A DNA stretch of 34,272 nt from Bacteroidota bacterium (GCA_947478465.1 CANJWH010000035.1:1-34272), one strand, 5' to 3'. Counted from the stretch's first letter, positions 24,801 to 32,406 are shown. Notes: generated by a model not told the origin, from the letters alone. Made by a program: numbers and translations.

Positions 24801-26424
24801 TGTAAACTGTATTTCAGGTTATTGCCCCTCCAATAATGCCATCCGCATGACACCTAACTTACATTTAAACAACCCTGCAGGCAATGCCGTAATTATCAAT
24901 TGGGATAATGGTGCCGTAGGTGGCGGAACCCAGCAGTTCAGAGTAGGAAATGGTACAGGAACAGACCAGTTCTATGTACGAGCAGACGGACAGTTTTATG
25001 GAAGATATTTTGCAGATCTTGACGATGCAGGTTATTACATCAATCCCAATGGATTCTCACAAACATCATCCGTTTATGCTAATAACTGGTTCAGAGCTCA
25101 AAACACCTCCGGTTTTTATTTTGAAACTTACGGAGGTGGCTGGCAAATGACAGATGGAACATGGATAAGAGCTTACAACAGCAAACCCATACTTGGAACA
25201 GGTGGCATAGCAGGGTATGGAAACGCAGTTTTTGGAACACCATTTAACGGCAGCCCCAGAATTTATGCAAATTATGACAATGTAAACAGCGGAGGTATAG
25301 CTATCTCAGATGATGGTGGATTTTATGACTTCAATGATGGTTGGATACAATCAAGATTTAGCAACGGGCAAGACATGAGGTCAAATAATACTTCATGGAA
25401 TACCATCTTTACAATGGGAAATCAGGATAATAGTGGGCTTAATGATAAGTTGGTTGCTAGTCGTAATGATAATTGGGGGTTAATGGGTGGTTCTGGTCAG
25501 GCATGGTGGAGAGGTTATTCTTATGGATGGGTTACATCTTCAATGCGCGAGAAAAAAAGAGATATTACTCCAATTGAAGGAGATTTGGCAGCTTTAGTAA
25601 TGGCCGACATTGATAAATTGAAGCCAAGTTTTTATAAATACAATGCAGAAACTGATGAGTATAACGAAACTATGCCTTTTAAATACAGACCAAATTTACA
25701 CATAGGTCTTATCTTAGACGAATCTCCAGATTATTTGCAGGATGAGCAGTTTAGCGGTATTGACAATTATTCAGCTGCAACACTCGGTTTATTAGGAGCA
25801 AAAGTTAACCATGAAGAAATAAAAAAATTGAAAAAAAATGTTCAGGATTTTGGTTCCGTTTCTGTTACTTCAACTACAATTTCAGTTGAATTCAGCGAAG
25901 AATTTGCTCAGGCAATTTCTGGTTCTTCACTTCCGGTTGTTACAGTAAATGCAAATGTTGAAGGTGTTATTGCAAATATAGTTGAGAAATCAACAACAGG
26001 TTTTAAAGTTAAAGTAAATAAAGTTGAACCTGGTTTAATGCTTGATTATATTGCTATGGGTAAAGTATTAGAAAAAGAAAATATTGCGGAACTTGAAAGT
26101 AAAATACCACAGGAAATATATAAAGGGATGCGAGTTGATGAAAGCATAAAGCAAGAACAATATAAAAGAGCAGAGCAAAGAAAAAATGATCAGGAAAATT
26201 TAGAAAAACAAGCAGGAATAGATGGCGAAAGAATACATCAGGAGAGACTAAAAGAAATAGGAGTTCAAGTAGGCGACCCGGCAAAAGAAGGAGCTATTAC
26301 ATCTACTATTAGCAATCTCAAAACAGTCGGAACTGATGTAGATGCTTTGATTAAAGAAGCACAAAAGCAAGCAGAAAAAAATGCACCGCTCTACTCACCT
26401 AATAAAGATGAGATACCTAAGTAA
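21868..26424 (+). CDS. Giant secreted tail-fibre-like protein with S74 intramolecular chaperone domain
   Basis: The 1518-residue product has a signal peptide (1-20, cleaved before QTG). The body is phage-fibre-like. ERMRVDANGNVGIGT-type repeats occur near 170-190 and 265-290. Pyocin-knob-like segments (GIYWRQG...WDAWSQVLTT, DFWVRKTNN...AWSKMLTT) occur at about 340-390 and 570-620. A region resembling PilV/fibre tips (YYINPNGF, YGGGWQMTDGTWIRAYN) lies at about 1055-1110. SSMREKKRDI carries Ser1224 and Lys1229 with the spacing of the S74 self-cleavage pair. Beyond it a beta-rich region (about 1327-1381, FSEEF...LPVVTVN) and a charged helical tail (about 1395-1518) follow, an unusual extension. 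No other phage genes are nearby, and it has no type IX sorting domain. Probably a trimeric surface fibre or adhesin. Confidence 0.8.
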   Translation: MKKILLCLVFITSIAQLSNAQTGISAAGTAPDASAMLDVIATDKGMLVPRVLLTATNTAGPIATPATGLLVYNTNTAGVAPNNVIPGFYYNSGTTVAPNWVRIISGNGSSNDAIMNQSAAVQNPGTFWIQGVGRVGDGTAAAPGLSFNSSANTGVFLPAATQLGLSTAGAERMRVDANGNVGIGTTGPESIFHIEKNASGAMGGDLVLTNKVSATNTAVAIDFGVDNSTTANGAGNAQIKVINMDGTNQKSDMTFSTWNGSAFGERMRIASNGNIGIGSATPAYKLDVVGDTKTSGKFFGHLNVDDTRAANTAPTGYNNEVAFDFKQISVLNSAPGSGTYGGLITMAPWGDNSGDASHQLLFNEGGIYWRQGQPDAAAWDAWSQVLTTSAGGAGTPNYLARWITANSLGIGATQDDGTNVGIGTAPATYKLSVAGNARFTNGAGSYVYVGSGGGAYYADAANTVVHTPAGGSFYMANVGTDGTKVAQSDGTLRVGGPSQGSANLYVYGSAGIGNTGPAEKLDVTGNIKATGVVYWGNGLTRTETRDDAGSQGGRSGFYETSVPAPAANWYTGASSWQHLMETRHSNTGNNYAMQIAGGFFDQDFWVRKTNNSATTAWSKMLTTSNIGTSAIQNQYTSAQTASFWVNGNAQIGSTFTNLNGRLLTSNQGGWQADGVTPQMVISANSASTNRAALIGLDLHNDNTTNNVYAPFITFSRRSNGTAYNSAFASIGAQVTGQGTDANWCAGDLIFSTENGTVNGMGERMRIDKSGRVYILQNQGNDPNFAGLDDPTSANGRAQLVLSSSYSDLVIASSEGNDNHGSTLTFASYNPANAADYRKFVINQGNWGARFGYLDFGFADAGGRTNPHSNINGTDNVITLNGINKRLGVGIMSPAQTLDVNGKARIRRGVNTMGGNANEGQLEIANTGSGDAYISFHREGAWGAQFGLESDNWFTTNGWSPGGGAWNSMRLGNLDIRGVVNCISGYCPSNNAIRMTPNLHLNNPAGNAVIINWDNGAVGGGTQQFRVGNGTGTDQFYVRADGQFYGRYFADLDDAGYYINPNGFSQTSSVYANNWFRAQNTSGFYFETYGGGWQMTDGTWIRAYNSKPILGTGGIAGYGNAVFGTPFNGSPRIYANYDNVNSGGIAISDDGGFYDFNDGWIQSRFSNGQDMRSNNTSWNTIFTMGNQDNSGLNDKLVASRNDNWGLMGGSGQAWWRGYSYGWVTSSMREKKRDITPIEGDLAALVMADIDKLKPSFYKYNAETDEYNETMPFKYRPNLHIGLILDESPDYLQDEQFSGIDNYSAATLGLLGAKVNHEEIKKLKKNVQDFGSVSVTSTTISVEFSEEFAQAISGSSLPVVTVNANVEGVIANIVEKSTTGFKVKVNKVEPGLMLDYIAMGKVLEKENIAELESKIPQEIYKGMRVDESIKQEQYKRAEQRKNDQENLEKQAGIDGERIHQERLKEIGVQVGDPAKEGAITSTISNLKTVGTDVDALIKEAQKQAEKNAPLYSPNKDEIPK

Positions 26425-26442
26425 TAAAGTTAATTAATAAAT

Positions 26443-26470
26443 AAAAAGCCACGCAAGTGCGTGGCTTTTT
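26443..26470 (+). terminator. Rho-independent terminator after the fibre gene
   Basis: AAAAAGCCACGC and GCGTGGCTTTTT are perfect 12-bp arms around a 4-nt loop, ending in a T run, 18 nt after the stop. It separates the fibre gene from the kinase gene. Confidence 0.92.
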
Positions 26471-26503
26471 ATTTATACACTAAAATAGTAGTTCAATTCA
26501 AAT

Positions 26504-26511
26504 TACCTTTG
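26504..26511 (+). promoter_or_regulatory. -7 box of the histidine kinase gene
   Basis: TACCTTTG matches TAnnTTTG and ends exactly 4 nt before the GTG start, so the mRNA is probably leaderless. Confidence 0.65.
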
Positions 26512-26515
26512 CCGC

Positions 26516-27469
26516 GTGCAAAAGAAATTTCCCCGTGCTTTATTGCTTTTTTACATTCTGGTGGCGTATGTCTTCATTCAGTTTTGCTGGTGGGCATATA
26601 GTTTAGTGCAACTCAATTCAGAAATTTACAATCTGAAATTAGAAATACTAACAATGGCTCACGAAGGCAGTCCGGAGTTGCTGATTGAAAAAGCCAACCT
26701 TGACCAGAAACTATATTCACGCATCTGGATGGTATTGGGCGAGGGTAGCGTATTTTTTATTTTATTAGCAGTAGGCGTTTGGCAAACCTTGCAAAGCTTC
26801 CGCAAAGAAGTTTCGCTGGCAAGGCAGCAAAAGAATTTTTTGCTGGCTGTAACGCACGAATTAAAATCACCGATTGCATCCGTTAAACTTTATTTACAAA
26901 CCTTGCAAAAGCGCGAACTCGAGCGCGAAAAACAAAACGAAATACTTGCCAGAGCCATTGCCGATACTGATAGATTGGGAAGTCTGGTTGAAAATCTTTT
27001 GCTCGCCACCAAAATTGACCGCAGTGATTATACACTGTATTTTGAAGAGTTAAATCTTTCCGATTTAATTGCTCAGATAATTGCAACTCATCCCGAAAAT
27101 ACACGCCTGAAAACTGAAATACAACCCCAAATTAAAATGCAGGCAGACAAATTAGCATTCACATCCGTTGTAGTAAACCTGCTTGAGAATGCGTTGAAAT
27201 ATTCAGAACAAAATGTAGTTGTAAAACTACAGCGCGATAAAAATATTTTACTCAGTATAATTGATAATGGCTCCGGAATTCCTGACGAAGAAAAAGAAAA
27301 AGTGTTTGAAAAATTTTACCGCATCGGCAATGAAGATACGCGAAAATCAAAAGGAACAGGTTTAGGATTGTACATTGTTAAAAATCTTGTTGAACGCCAC
27401 AACGGAACTATCAATATAAAAAACAATCATCCGGCCGGCAGTATTTTTGAAATAGAATTTTCTCTTTAA
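26516..27469 (+). CDS. Membrane sensor histidine kinase
   Basis: This is a 317-residue protein starting with GTG at 26516. Two membrane segments (about 8-31 and 73-93) flank a short extracytoplasmic loop of some 40 residues. Then come the H-box VTHELKSP with phospho-acceptor His114, the N-box LLENALKYSE, the G1 box DNGSGIPDEE, the F-box EKFYRIG and the G2 box GTGLGLYIVKN. It is a minimal two-component sensor. No response regulator lies beside it, although in this phylum one usually follows; topA comes next after 123 nt. The signal is unknown. Confidence 0.92.
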   Translation: MQKKFPRALLLFYILVAYVFIQFCWWAYSLVQLNSEIYNLKLEILTMAHEGSPELLIEKANLDQKLYSRIWMVLGEGSVFFILLAVGVWQTLQSFRKEVSLARQQKNFLLAVTHELKSPIASVKLYLQTLQKRELEREKQNEILARAIADTDRLGSLVENLLLATKIDRSDYTLYFEELNLSDLIAQIIATHPENTRLKTEIQPQIKMQADKLAFTSVVVNLLENALKYSEQNVVVKLQRDKNILLSIIDNGSGIPDEEKEKVFEKFYRIGNEDTRKSKGTGLGLYIVKNLVERHNGTINIKNNHPAGSIFEIEFSL

Positions 27470-27494
27470 AATCCGCGCCAATCCACCTAATCCG
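27470..27494. repeat. Short tandem AATCC-motif repeat
   Basis: Three near-copies in a row: AATCCGCGCC (27470-27479), AATCCACCT (27480-27488) and AATCCG (27489-27494), directly after the kinase stop. Similar AATCCGCG-type strings recur between genes in many bacterial genomes; no function is evident. Confidence 0.5.
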
Positions 27495-27592
27495 TTTTGT
27501 CCTTGTTCCATCACTTTTATACAATATTTGCATTTTCAACTTCTAAATGCTTTTCTTTGCACCTTCCAAAAAAATAAGAACGAAATCTGTTT

Positions 27593-29926
27593 ATGGCTAA
27601 AAATCTTGTCATCGTTGAGTCGCCTGCCAAGGCAAAAACAATTGAGGGTTACCTCGGGAAAGATTATTTAGTTAAATCTAGTTTCGGACACATTCGCGAC
27701 CTTCCTAAACGCGGACTTAATGTGGATATTGAGAATAAATTTGCTCCAACCTATGAAGTTCCTGCCGACAAAAAAGCGGTGGTAAATGAGTTGAAAAAAC
27801 TAAGTAAAGATGCAGAGGTTGTTTGGCTGGCTTCCGATGAAGACCGTGAAGGAGAAGCTATTTCGTGGCACTTGTTTGAAGCCTTGAAATTAGACGAGAA
27901 AAAAACAAGACGAATTGTTTTTCATGAAATTACCAAGCCTGCTATTTTAAAAGCGATTGAAAATCCCCGCAAGATTGATATTAATCTGGTGAATGCGCAG
28001 CAGGCACGCAGAATTCTTGACAGACTGGTAGGATTTGAACTTTCACCAATTCTGTGGAAAAAGGTAAAACCAAATCTTTCAGCAGGTCGTGTGCAAAGCG
28101 TTGCAGTTAGATTAATAGTAGAGCGTGAACGTGAGATTATCAATCATAAATCCGAATTTTTTTACCGCGTAGTTGCCCTTTTCGAAATAAATAAGGACGG
28201 CAAAAAGTCACAAGTAAAAGCTGAGCTTCCTAAAAAATATAAGACCAAAGAAGAAGCACAGAAATTTCTGGAGGCCTGCTTAACTTCAGAATTTAAGGTA
28301 GAGGATTTGGAGAAAAAGCCTTCAAAGAAAAGTCCGTCTGCGCCTTTTACAACTTCTACCTTGCAGCAGGAAGCCAGTCGTAAACTTGGTTTTTCTGTTT
28401 CGCGCACAATGACTGTAGCACAAAAATTATATGAGTCTGGAAAAATAACATACATGAGAACGGACTCGGTAAATCTTTCTGAAACTGCATTGCAGGCGGC
28501 AGAGAAAGAAATTACACGTTCATATGGGAAAGAATATGTAAACATTAAGCAATATAAATCAACGTCAAAAGGTGCTCAGGAAGCTCACGAAGCAATTCGT
28601 CCCACGTACATGGAAAATCATGAAGCGGGAGCAGATGCTTCTGAGCAACGTCTGTACGATTTGATATGGAAAAGAACGCTTGCTTCGCAAATGGCAAATG
28701 CAGAGTTGGAGAAAACAACCGTAACAATTGGCGTTTCCAATTCCCCCGAAAAATTAGTTGCCAGAGGTGAAGTAATAAAATTTGACGGCTTTCTGAAAGT
28801 ATATATGGAAAGCACAGACGAAGAACCTGAAGATAGTGAAGAAGGTATGTTGCCTCCTATGGAAAAAGGACAAAAACTTGACCTGAATGAAATAACCGCA
28901 ACACAACGCTTTACCCAACATCCGCCAAGATACACAGAAGCTAGTCTGGTAAAAAAACTGGAAGAGCAGGGGATAGGAAGACCTTCTACCTATGCACCAA
29001 CTATCTCTACCATTCAAAACCGCGGATACGTTGTTAAAGAAGAACGCGAAGGAACTCCGAGAGCATATTCTCAATTAGTTCTTAAAGACAACAAGATTGC
29101 TGAAAAACAATTATCGGAAAATACAGGAGCAGAAAAATCAAAACTTTTTCCGAGTGATATCGGGATGGTGGTAAATGATTTTCTGGTGGCAAATTTTGCA
29201 AATGTGTTGGATTTTGGTTTCACGGCAGAAGTTGAAAAAGAGTTTGACGAAATTGCAGAAGGCAAGTTGGAATGGAGTAAAATGATTAAAGACTTTTACA
29301 CGCCTTTTCATAAAGATACAGTTGATACAACCGAAAATTCAGAACGTGCATCAGGTGAGCGTTTATTGGGAGTTGACCCCGCAAGCGGAAAAAACGTTTA
29401 CGTAAGAATTGGAAGATTTGGCCCGATGGCACAGATAGGCGAGGCAGCAGAAGAAGGAGGGGAAAAACCTAAATTCTCCAGCCTTAAAAAAGAACAACGA
29501 CTGGAGGCGGTGACCCTTGAGCAAGCGTTGGAATTGTTCAAACTTCCTCGTTCAGTTGGTGAATTTGAAGGTAAAGACATGATTGTAAGTGCAGGGAGAT
29601 TTGGACCTTATATAAAGCACGATAATAAATTTATTTCACTGCCTAAAACCGAAGACCCGCTTACTATTACCGGTGAAACAGCAGCAGAATTAATACAAGC
29701 AAAACGCAAATCTGATAGCGAAAAACTGATTAAGTCTTTCCCCGAAAATGCGGAAGTACAAGTGTTGAATGGTCGTTGGGGACCCTATATAGTAGTGGGA
29801 AAAAAGAATGTGAAAATTCCGAAAGGAAAAGACGCAGCATCTCTAACATTAGAAGAATGTCTTAAACTTGCTGCTGAAGCTCCCGACAAACCTGCAAGAG
29901 GAAGATTTACCAAAAAGAAGTCATAA
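27593..29926 (+). CDS. topA: DNA topoisomerase I (type IA)
   Basis: This 777-residue enzyme relaxes negative supercoils by cutting one strand through a 5'-phosphotyrosyl bond. The toprim domain starts at VIVESPAKAKTIEGYLG and has the acidic triad in SDEDREGEAI (about 81-90). The catalytic Tyr287 is in GKITYMRTDSVNLS. HEAIRPT follows, then GIGRPSTYAPTI. The C-terminal part lacks Cys4 zinc fingers. It has instead three GRFGP- or GRWGP-containing repeats (about 600-770), as in other Bacteroidota. The start ATG 27593 is directly followed by the toprim strand. No clear promoter box; TTTCTTTG about 40 nt upstream is imperfect. Confidence 0.97.
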   Translation: MAKNLVIVESPAKAKTIEGYLGKDYLVKSSFGHIRDLPKRGLNVDIENKFAPTYEVPADKKAVVNELKKLSKDAEVVWLASDEDREGEAISWHLFEALKLDEKKTRRIVFHEITKPAILKAIENPRKIDINLVNAQQARRILDRLVGFELSPILWKKVKPNLSAGRVQSVAVRLIVEREREIINHKSEFFYRVVALFEINKDGKKSQVKAELPKKYKTKEEAQKFLEACLTSEFKVEDLEKKPSKKSPSAPFTTSTLQQEASRKLGFSVSRTMTVAQKLYESGKITYMRTDSVNLSETALQAAEKEITRSYGKEYVNIKQYKSTSKGAQEAHEAIRPTYMENHEAGADASEQRLYDLIWKRTLASQMANAELEKTTVTIGVSNSPEKLVARGEVIKFDGFLKVYMESTDEEPEDSEEGMLPPMEKGQKLDLNEITATQRFTQHPPRYTEASLVKKLEEQGIGRPSTYAPTISTIQNRGYVVKEEREGTPRAYSQLVLKDNKIAEKQLSENTGAEKSKLFPSDIGMVVNDFLVANFANVLDFGFTAEVEKEFDEIAEGKLEWSKMIKDFYTPFHKDTVDTTENSERASGERLLGVDPASGKNVYVRIGRFGPMAQIGEAAEEGGEKPKFSSLKKEQRLEAVTLEQALELFKLPRSVGEFEGKDMIVSAGRFGPYIKHDNKFISLPKTEDPLTITGETAAELIQAKRKSDSEKLIKSFPENAEVQVLNGRWGPYIVVGKKNVKIPKGKDAASLTLEECLKLAAEAPDKPARGRFTKKKS

Positions 29927-29927
29927 A

Positions 29928-29954
29928 CCCTTTGCGCTCTTTGCGCCTTTGAGA
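29928..29954. repeat. 9-bp periodic CTTTGCG motif
   Basis: Three consecutive near-copies: CCCTTTGCG (29928-29936), CTCTTTGCG (29937-29945) and CCTTTGAGA (29946-29954), between topA and the ureohydrolase-like gene. The period is 9 bp. Similar strings recur in Bacteroidota intergenic DNA. Confidence 0.6.
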
Positions 29955-29962
29955 GAAACAAC

Positions 29963-31126
29963 ATGGATATCTCCATTTTCTTTGAGCCAGCAAACCTTGA
30001 TGAAATAACCTTTGAGGCAAATACTATTGGTGAAAAAATAATTACTTATTCCGAAAAGGGAAATTTTCCGGAATTGGAAAACACCGACATTGTTATTATT
30101 GGTGTAAATGACGATCGCAATGCAGTCAATAATAAAGGTTGTGCAGATGCACCTGATTTTGTCCGTAAAAAATTATATCAGCTTTATCGGGGCGATTATC
30201 CAATACGTGTTACAGACCTTGGAAATATCCAAAAAGGAAATACTTTTGAAGACACTTATTTTGCGCTAACTTCTGTTGTCGGTTTTCTTGCAAAAAAGAA
30301 AATTGTAACTATAATAATAGGAGGCAGCCAGGATTTAACTTATGCCAATTATTGTGCTTACCGCGATATGGAGCAAATGGTAAATATTGTTGCTGTTGAT
30401 TGCGCATTTAATATGGGAGAAATGGACAGCCCCGTTGATTCCGGAACTTATCTGAGTAAAATAATTCTTCATCAGCCCAATTTCCTTTTTAATTTCAGCA
30501 ATATAGGCTACCAGACTTATTTTGTAGAACAAAAGGGCATTTCATTGATGGAAAAAATGTTTTTTGATTCTTACAGGCTAGGCGATGTAAAAAAAGATAT
30601 GGAAGAAGTTGAGCCGGTTGTAAGAAATGCCGATATTCTTAGTTTTGATATTTCAGCTATTCGCCACTCCGATGCTCCTGGCAATAAAAACGCCTCACCT
30701 AATGGTTTCTTTGGCGATGAAGCCTGCCGCATTGCTCGTTATGCAGGCCTTAGCGATAAACTTACTTCCTTTGGTATCTATGAAATAAATCCTTCCGTAG
30801 ATATTAATGGACAAACATCTTTTCTTGCAGCTGAAATGATTTGGTATTTCATTAACGGATATTACAGCCGCAAAAAGGATTATCCTGTTGGCGATAAATC
30901 AAGCTATACCAAGTACCGTGTTAGTATAAAAGAAGGCAAATACGAAATCGTTTTCTACAAAAGTGATAAAAGCGGGCGTTGGTGGATGGAAGTTCCATAC
31001 CCTGGCAGTAAAAAATCAAAATATGAGCGTCATAGTATGGTTCCCTGCTCCTATAATGATTATAAAATAGCGTGCACAGAAGAAATGCCCGACCGCTGGT
31101 GGCAGGCTTTTCAAAAGTTGGGATAA
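29963..31126 (+). CDS. Ureohydrolase (arginase/formimidoylglutamase)-fold protein lacking most metal ligands
   Basis: The 387-residue protein keeps the arginase-family fold pattern, but its manganese-binding motifs are changed. GGDH is GGSQ (residues 120-123). DAHxD is DCAFN (146-150). SxDxD is SFDIS (227-231). Only Asp146 and Asp229 of the six usual ligands remain, so it is probably not a hydrolase. Database labels of formimidoylglutamase for such proteins would be misleading. The C-terminal 100 residues (YRVSIKEGKYEIVFYKSDKSGRWWMEVP) form an extra domain not found in arginases. It lies between topA and the type IX secretion genes; a structural or binding role in that context is an inference. 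Confidence 0.82.
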   Translation: MDISIFFEPANLDEITFEANTIGEKIITYSEKGNFPELENTDIVIIGVNDDRNAVNNKGCADAPDFVRKKLYQLYRGDYPIRVTDLGNIQKGNTFEDTYFALTSVVGFLAKKKIVTIIIGGSQDLTYANYCAYRDMEQMVNIVAVDCAFNMGEMDSPVDSGTYLSKIILHQPNFLFNFSNIGYQTYFVEQKGISLMEKMFFDSYRLGDVKKDMEEVEPVVRNADILSFDISAIRHSDAPGNKNASPNGFFGDEACRIARYAGLSDKLTSFGIYEINPSVDINGQTSFLAAEMIWYFINGYYSRKKDYPVGDKSSYTKYRVSIKEGKYEIVFYKSDKSGRWWMEVPYPGSKKSKYERHSMVPCSYNDYKIACTEEMPDRWWQAFQKLG

Positions 31127-31213
31127 TCTCTTTTCTCCAAATTGGATTGTGTTGATTGTCTGAATTTTTAAGCCGATAGTCAGATTTATTTGGTCTTTAA
31201 AACTTAATTTCTA

Positions 31214-31221
31214 TAAATTTG
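31214..31221 (+). promoter_or_regulatory. Candidate upstream promoter of the porP-gldKL cluster
   Basis: TAAATTTG matches TAnnTTTG, with TTTG at 31189-31192 (21-nt spacer). Using it would give a leader of about 170 nt. A second candidate, TACTTTAG, lies at 31318-31325, 69 nt before the porP ATG. Confidence 0.4.
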
Positions 31222-31394
31222 GGTAATTTTTAAATCAAGGAAAGAGTATTTGGCGGAGTTTAGAAATGACAAGATTAAATTTTTATTTAATATTTGCATT
31301 CCTGAATAATAATTATTTACTTTAGCCCCCTGTTTGAAAAGAGAAACAATATAACACACATAAAAACACAACAATTAAGCTATAAACAGAAGTT

Positions 31395-32312
31395 ATGAAA
31401 AAACTATTTACCACCTTATCTGTAGCCTTTATCACGTATGCAGCCTCTGCGCAGCAAGATCCGCAGTTTAGCCAGTATATGTATAACAGGTTGTTTACTA
31501 ACCCGGGTTATGCTGGAAGTAACGATGGTATCTGCGGAAACCTTATAGGCAGAACACAATGGACGGGTTTTGACGGTGCTCCTAAAACAGCTGTTTTGGG
31601 TATCGATGCAACAATTGCAAAAATTCATGGTGGAGTAGGTCTTGTTGTTATGCAAGATAAAATTGGTTTCCAAAGTACATTAGCTGCTCGTTTAGCTTAT
31701 GCTTACCGCATGAATGTGGGATCAGGAAAACTTGGTATCGGTGTTGATATTGGAATCCTTAACCAAACCATGAATGGAAATTTTGTTCCTATTATGCCAG
31801 GTGATCCTTCAATACCAACAGGAAAAGCAAGCGACCTTGTTCCTGATATGGGTGCTGGTGTTTATTACAATACTGATAAATTATATTTTGGTATTTCTGC
31901 TTCTCACTTATTGGGTGGCAAGCTTGACCTTGACAACCTAAATGGTCAACCTTTGAATGTTGCTCGTCATTATTATGCTACTGCAGGTTATGATTATGAA
32001 ATCAATCCAAACTTTACTCTTCGTCCTTCTATCTTCATTAAATCAGATGCGGCATCAACCCAGTTAGATGTTAACCTTAACCTTTTAATCAAGCAAATGG
32101 TTTGGGTTGGTGCATCTTATAGAATTGATGATGCTGTAGTGGCAATGGCAGGAGCACAGTTTGGCTCATTCAGATTTGGTTATGCATATGACTTTACAAC
32201 ATCTAAATTGAGTGGTTATAGTAATGGAACTCACGAGTTATTTGTAGGCTACTGCTACAAATTTAACAAGCCGGGAACTCCTCAGAAATATAGAAACGTA
32301 AGGTTCCTGTAA
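31395..32312 (+). CDS. PorP/SprF family type IX secretion membrane protein
   Basis: This 305-residue outer-membrane beta-barrel protein has a signal peptide (1-19, ending SAQ). The family opening is QDPQFSQYMYNRLFTNPGYAGS, and the family ending is KYRNVRFL. Repeated amphipathic strands such as LGIGVDIGILNQ and LYFGISASHLLGG run through it. PorP/SprF proteins are linked to type IX secretion and to surface placement of adhesins. It is followed by gldK and gldL, the same order as porP-porK-porL in Porphyromonas. The long AT-rich leader contains two promoter candidates. Confidence 0.92.
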   Translation: MKKLFTTLSVAFITYAASAQQDPQFSQYMYNRLFTNPGYAGSNDGICGNLIGRTQWTGFDGAPKTAVLGIDATIAKIHGGVGLVVMQDKIGFQSTLAARLAYAYRMNVGSGKLGIGVDIGILNQTMNGNFVPIMPGDPSIPTGKASDLVPDMGAGVYYNTDKLYFGISASHLLGGKLDLDNLNGQPLNVARHYYATAGYDYEINPNFTLRPSIFIKSDAASTQLDVNLNLLIKQMVWVGASYRIDDAVVAMAGAQFGSFRFGYAYDFTTSKLSGYSNGTHELFVGYCYKFNKPGTPQKYRNVRFL

Positions 32313-32365
32313 TAATAATGTCTGTAACCAATTACTAATTGTTACGTTTTAGCTTGACTTTTCAG

Positions 32366-32406
32366 CAAAATAATATCTCATCCACAGTTGGTGAGATATT
32401 ATTTTG
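32366..32406. terminator. Strong 15-bp hairpin between porP/sprF and gldK
   Basis: CAAAATAATATCTCA (32366-32380) and TGAGATATTATTTTG (32392-32406) are perfect reverse complements. CCA/TGG can extend the stem inside the loop. The end is T-rich but lacks a clean T run. It could stop or reduce transcription from porP into gldK, or stabilise the porP mRNA end. Confidence 0.6.

Noticed and set aside
21868-26424. The fibre gene as part of a prophage
   Set aside because: There is no integrase, capsid, terminase or lysis gene around it, the protein has a secretion signal, and the neighbours are ordinary chromosomal genes.
9316-27585. Identical 15-mer AAAATAAGAACGAAA at 9316-9330 and 27571-27585, both a short way upstream of genes
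   Set aside because: About one such 15-base match is expected by chance in a 34-kb window, more in AT-rich DNA, and the contexts have nothing else in common.
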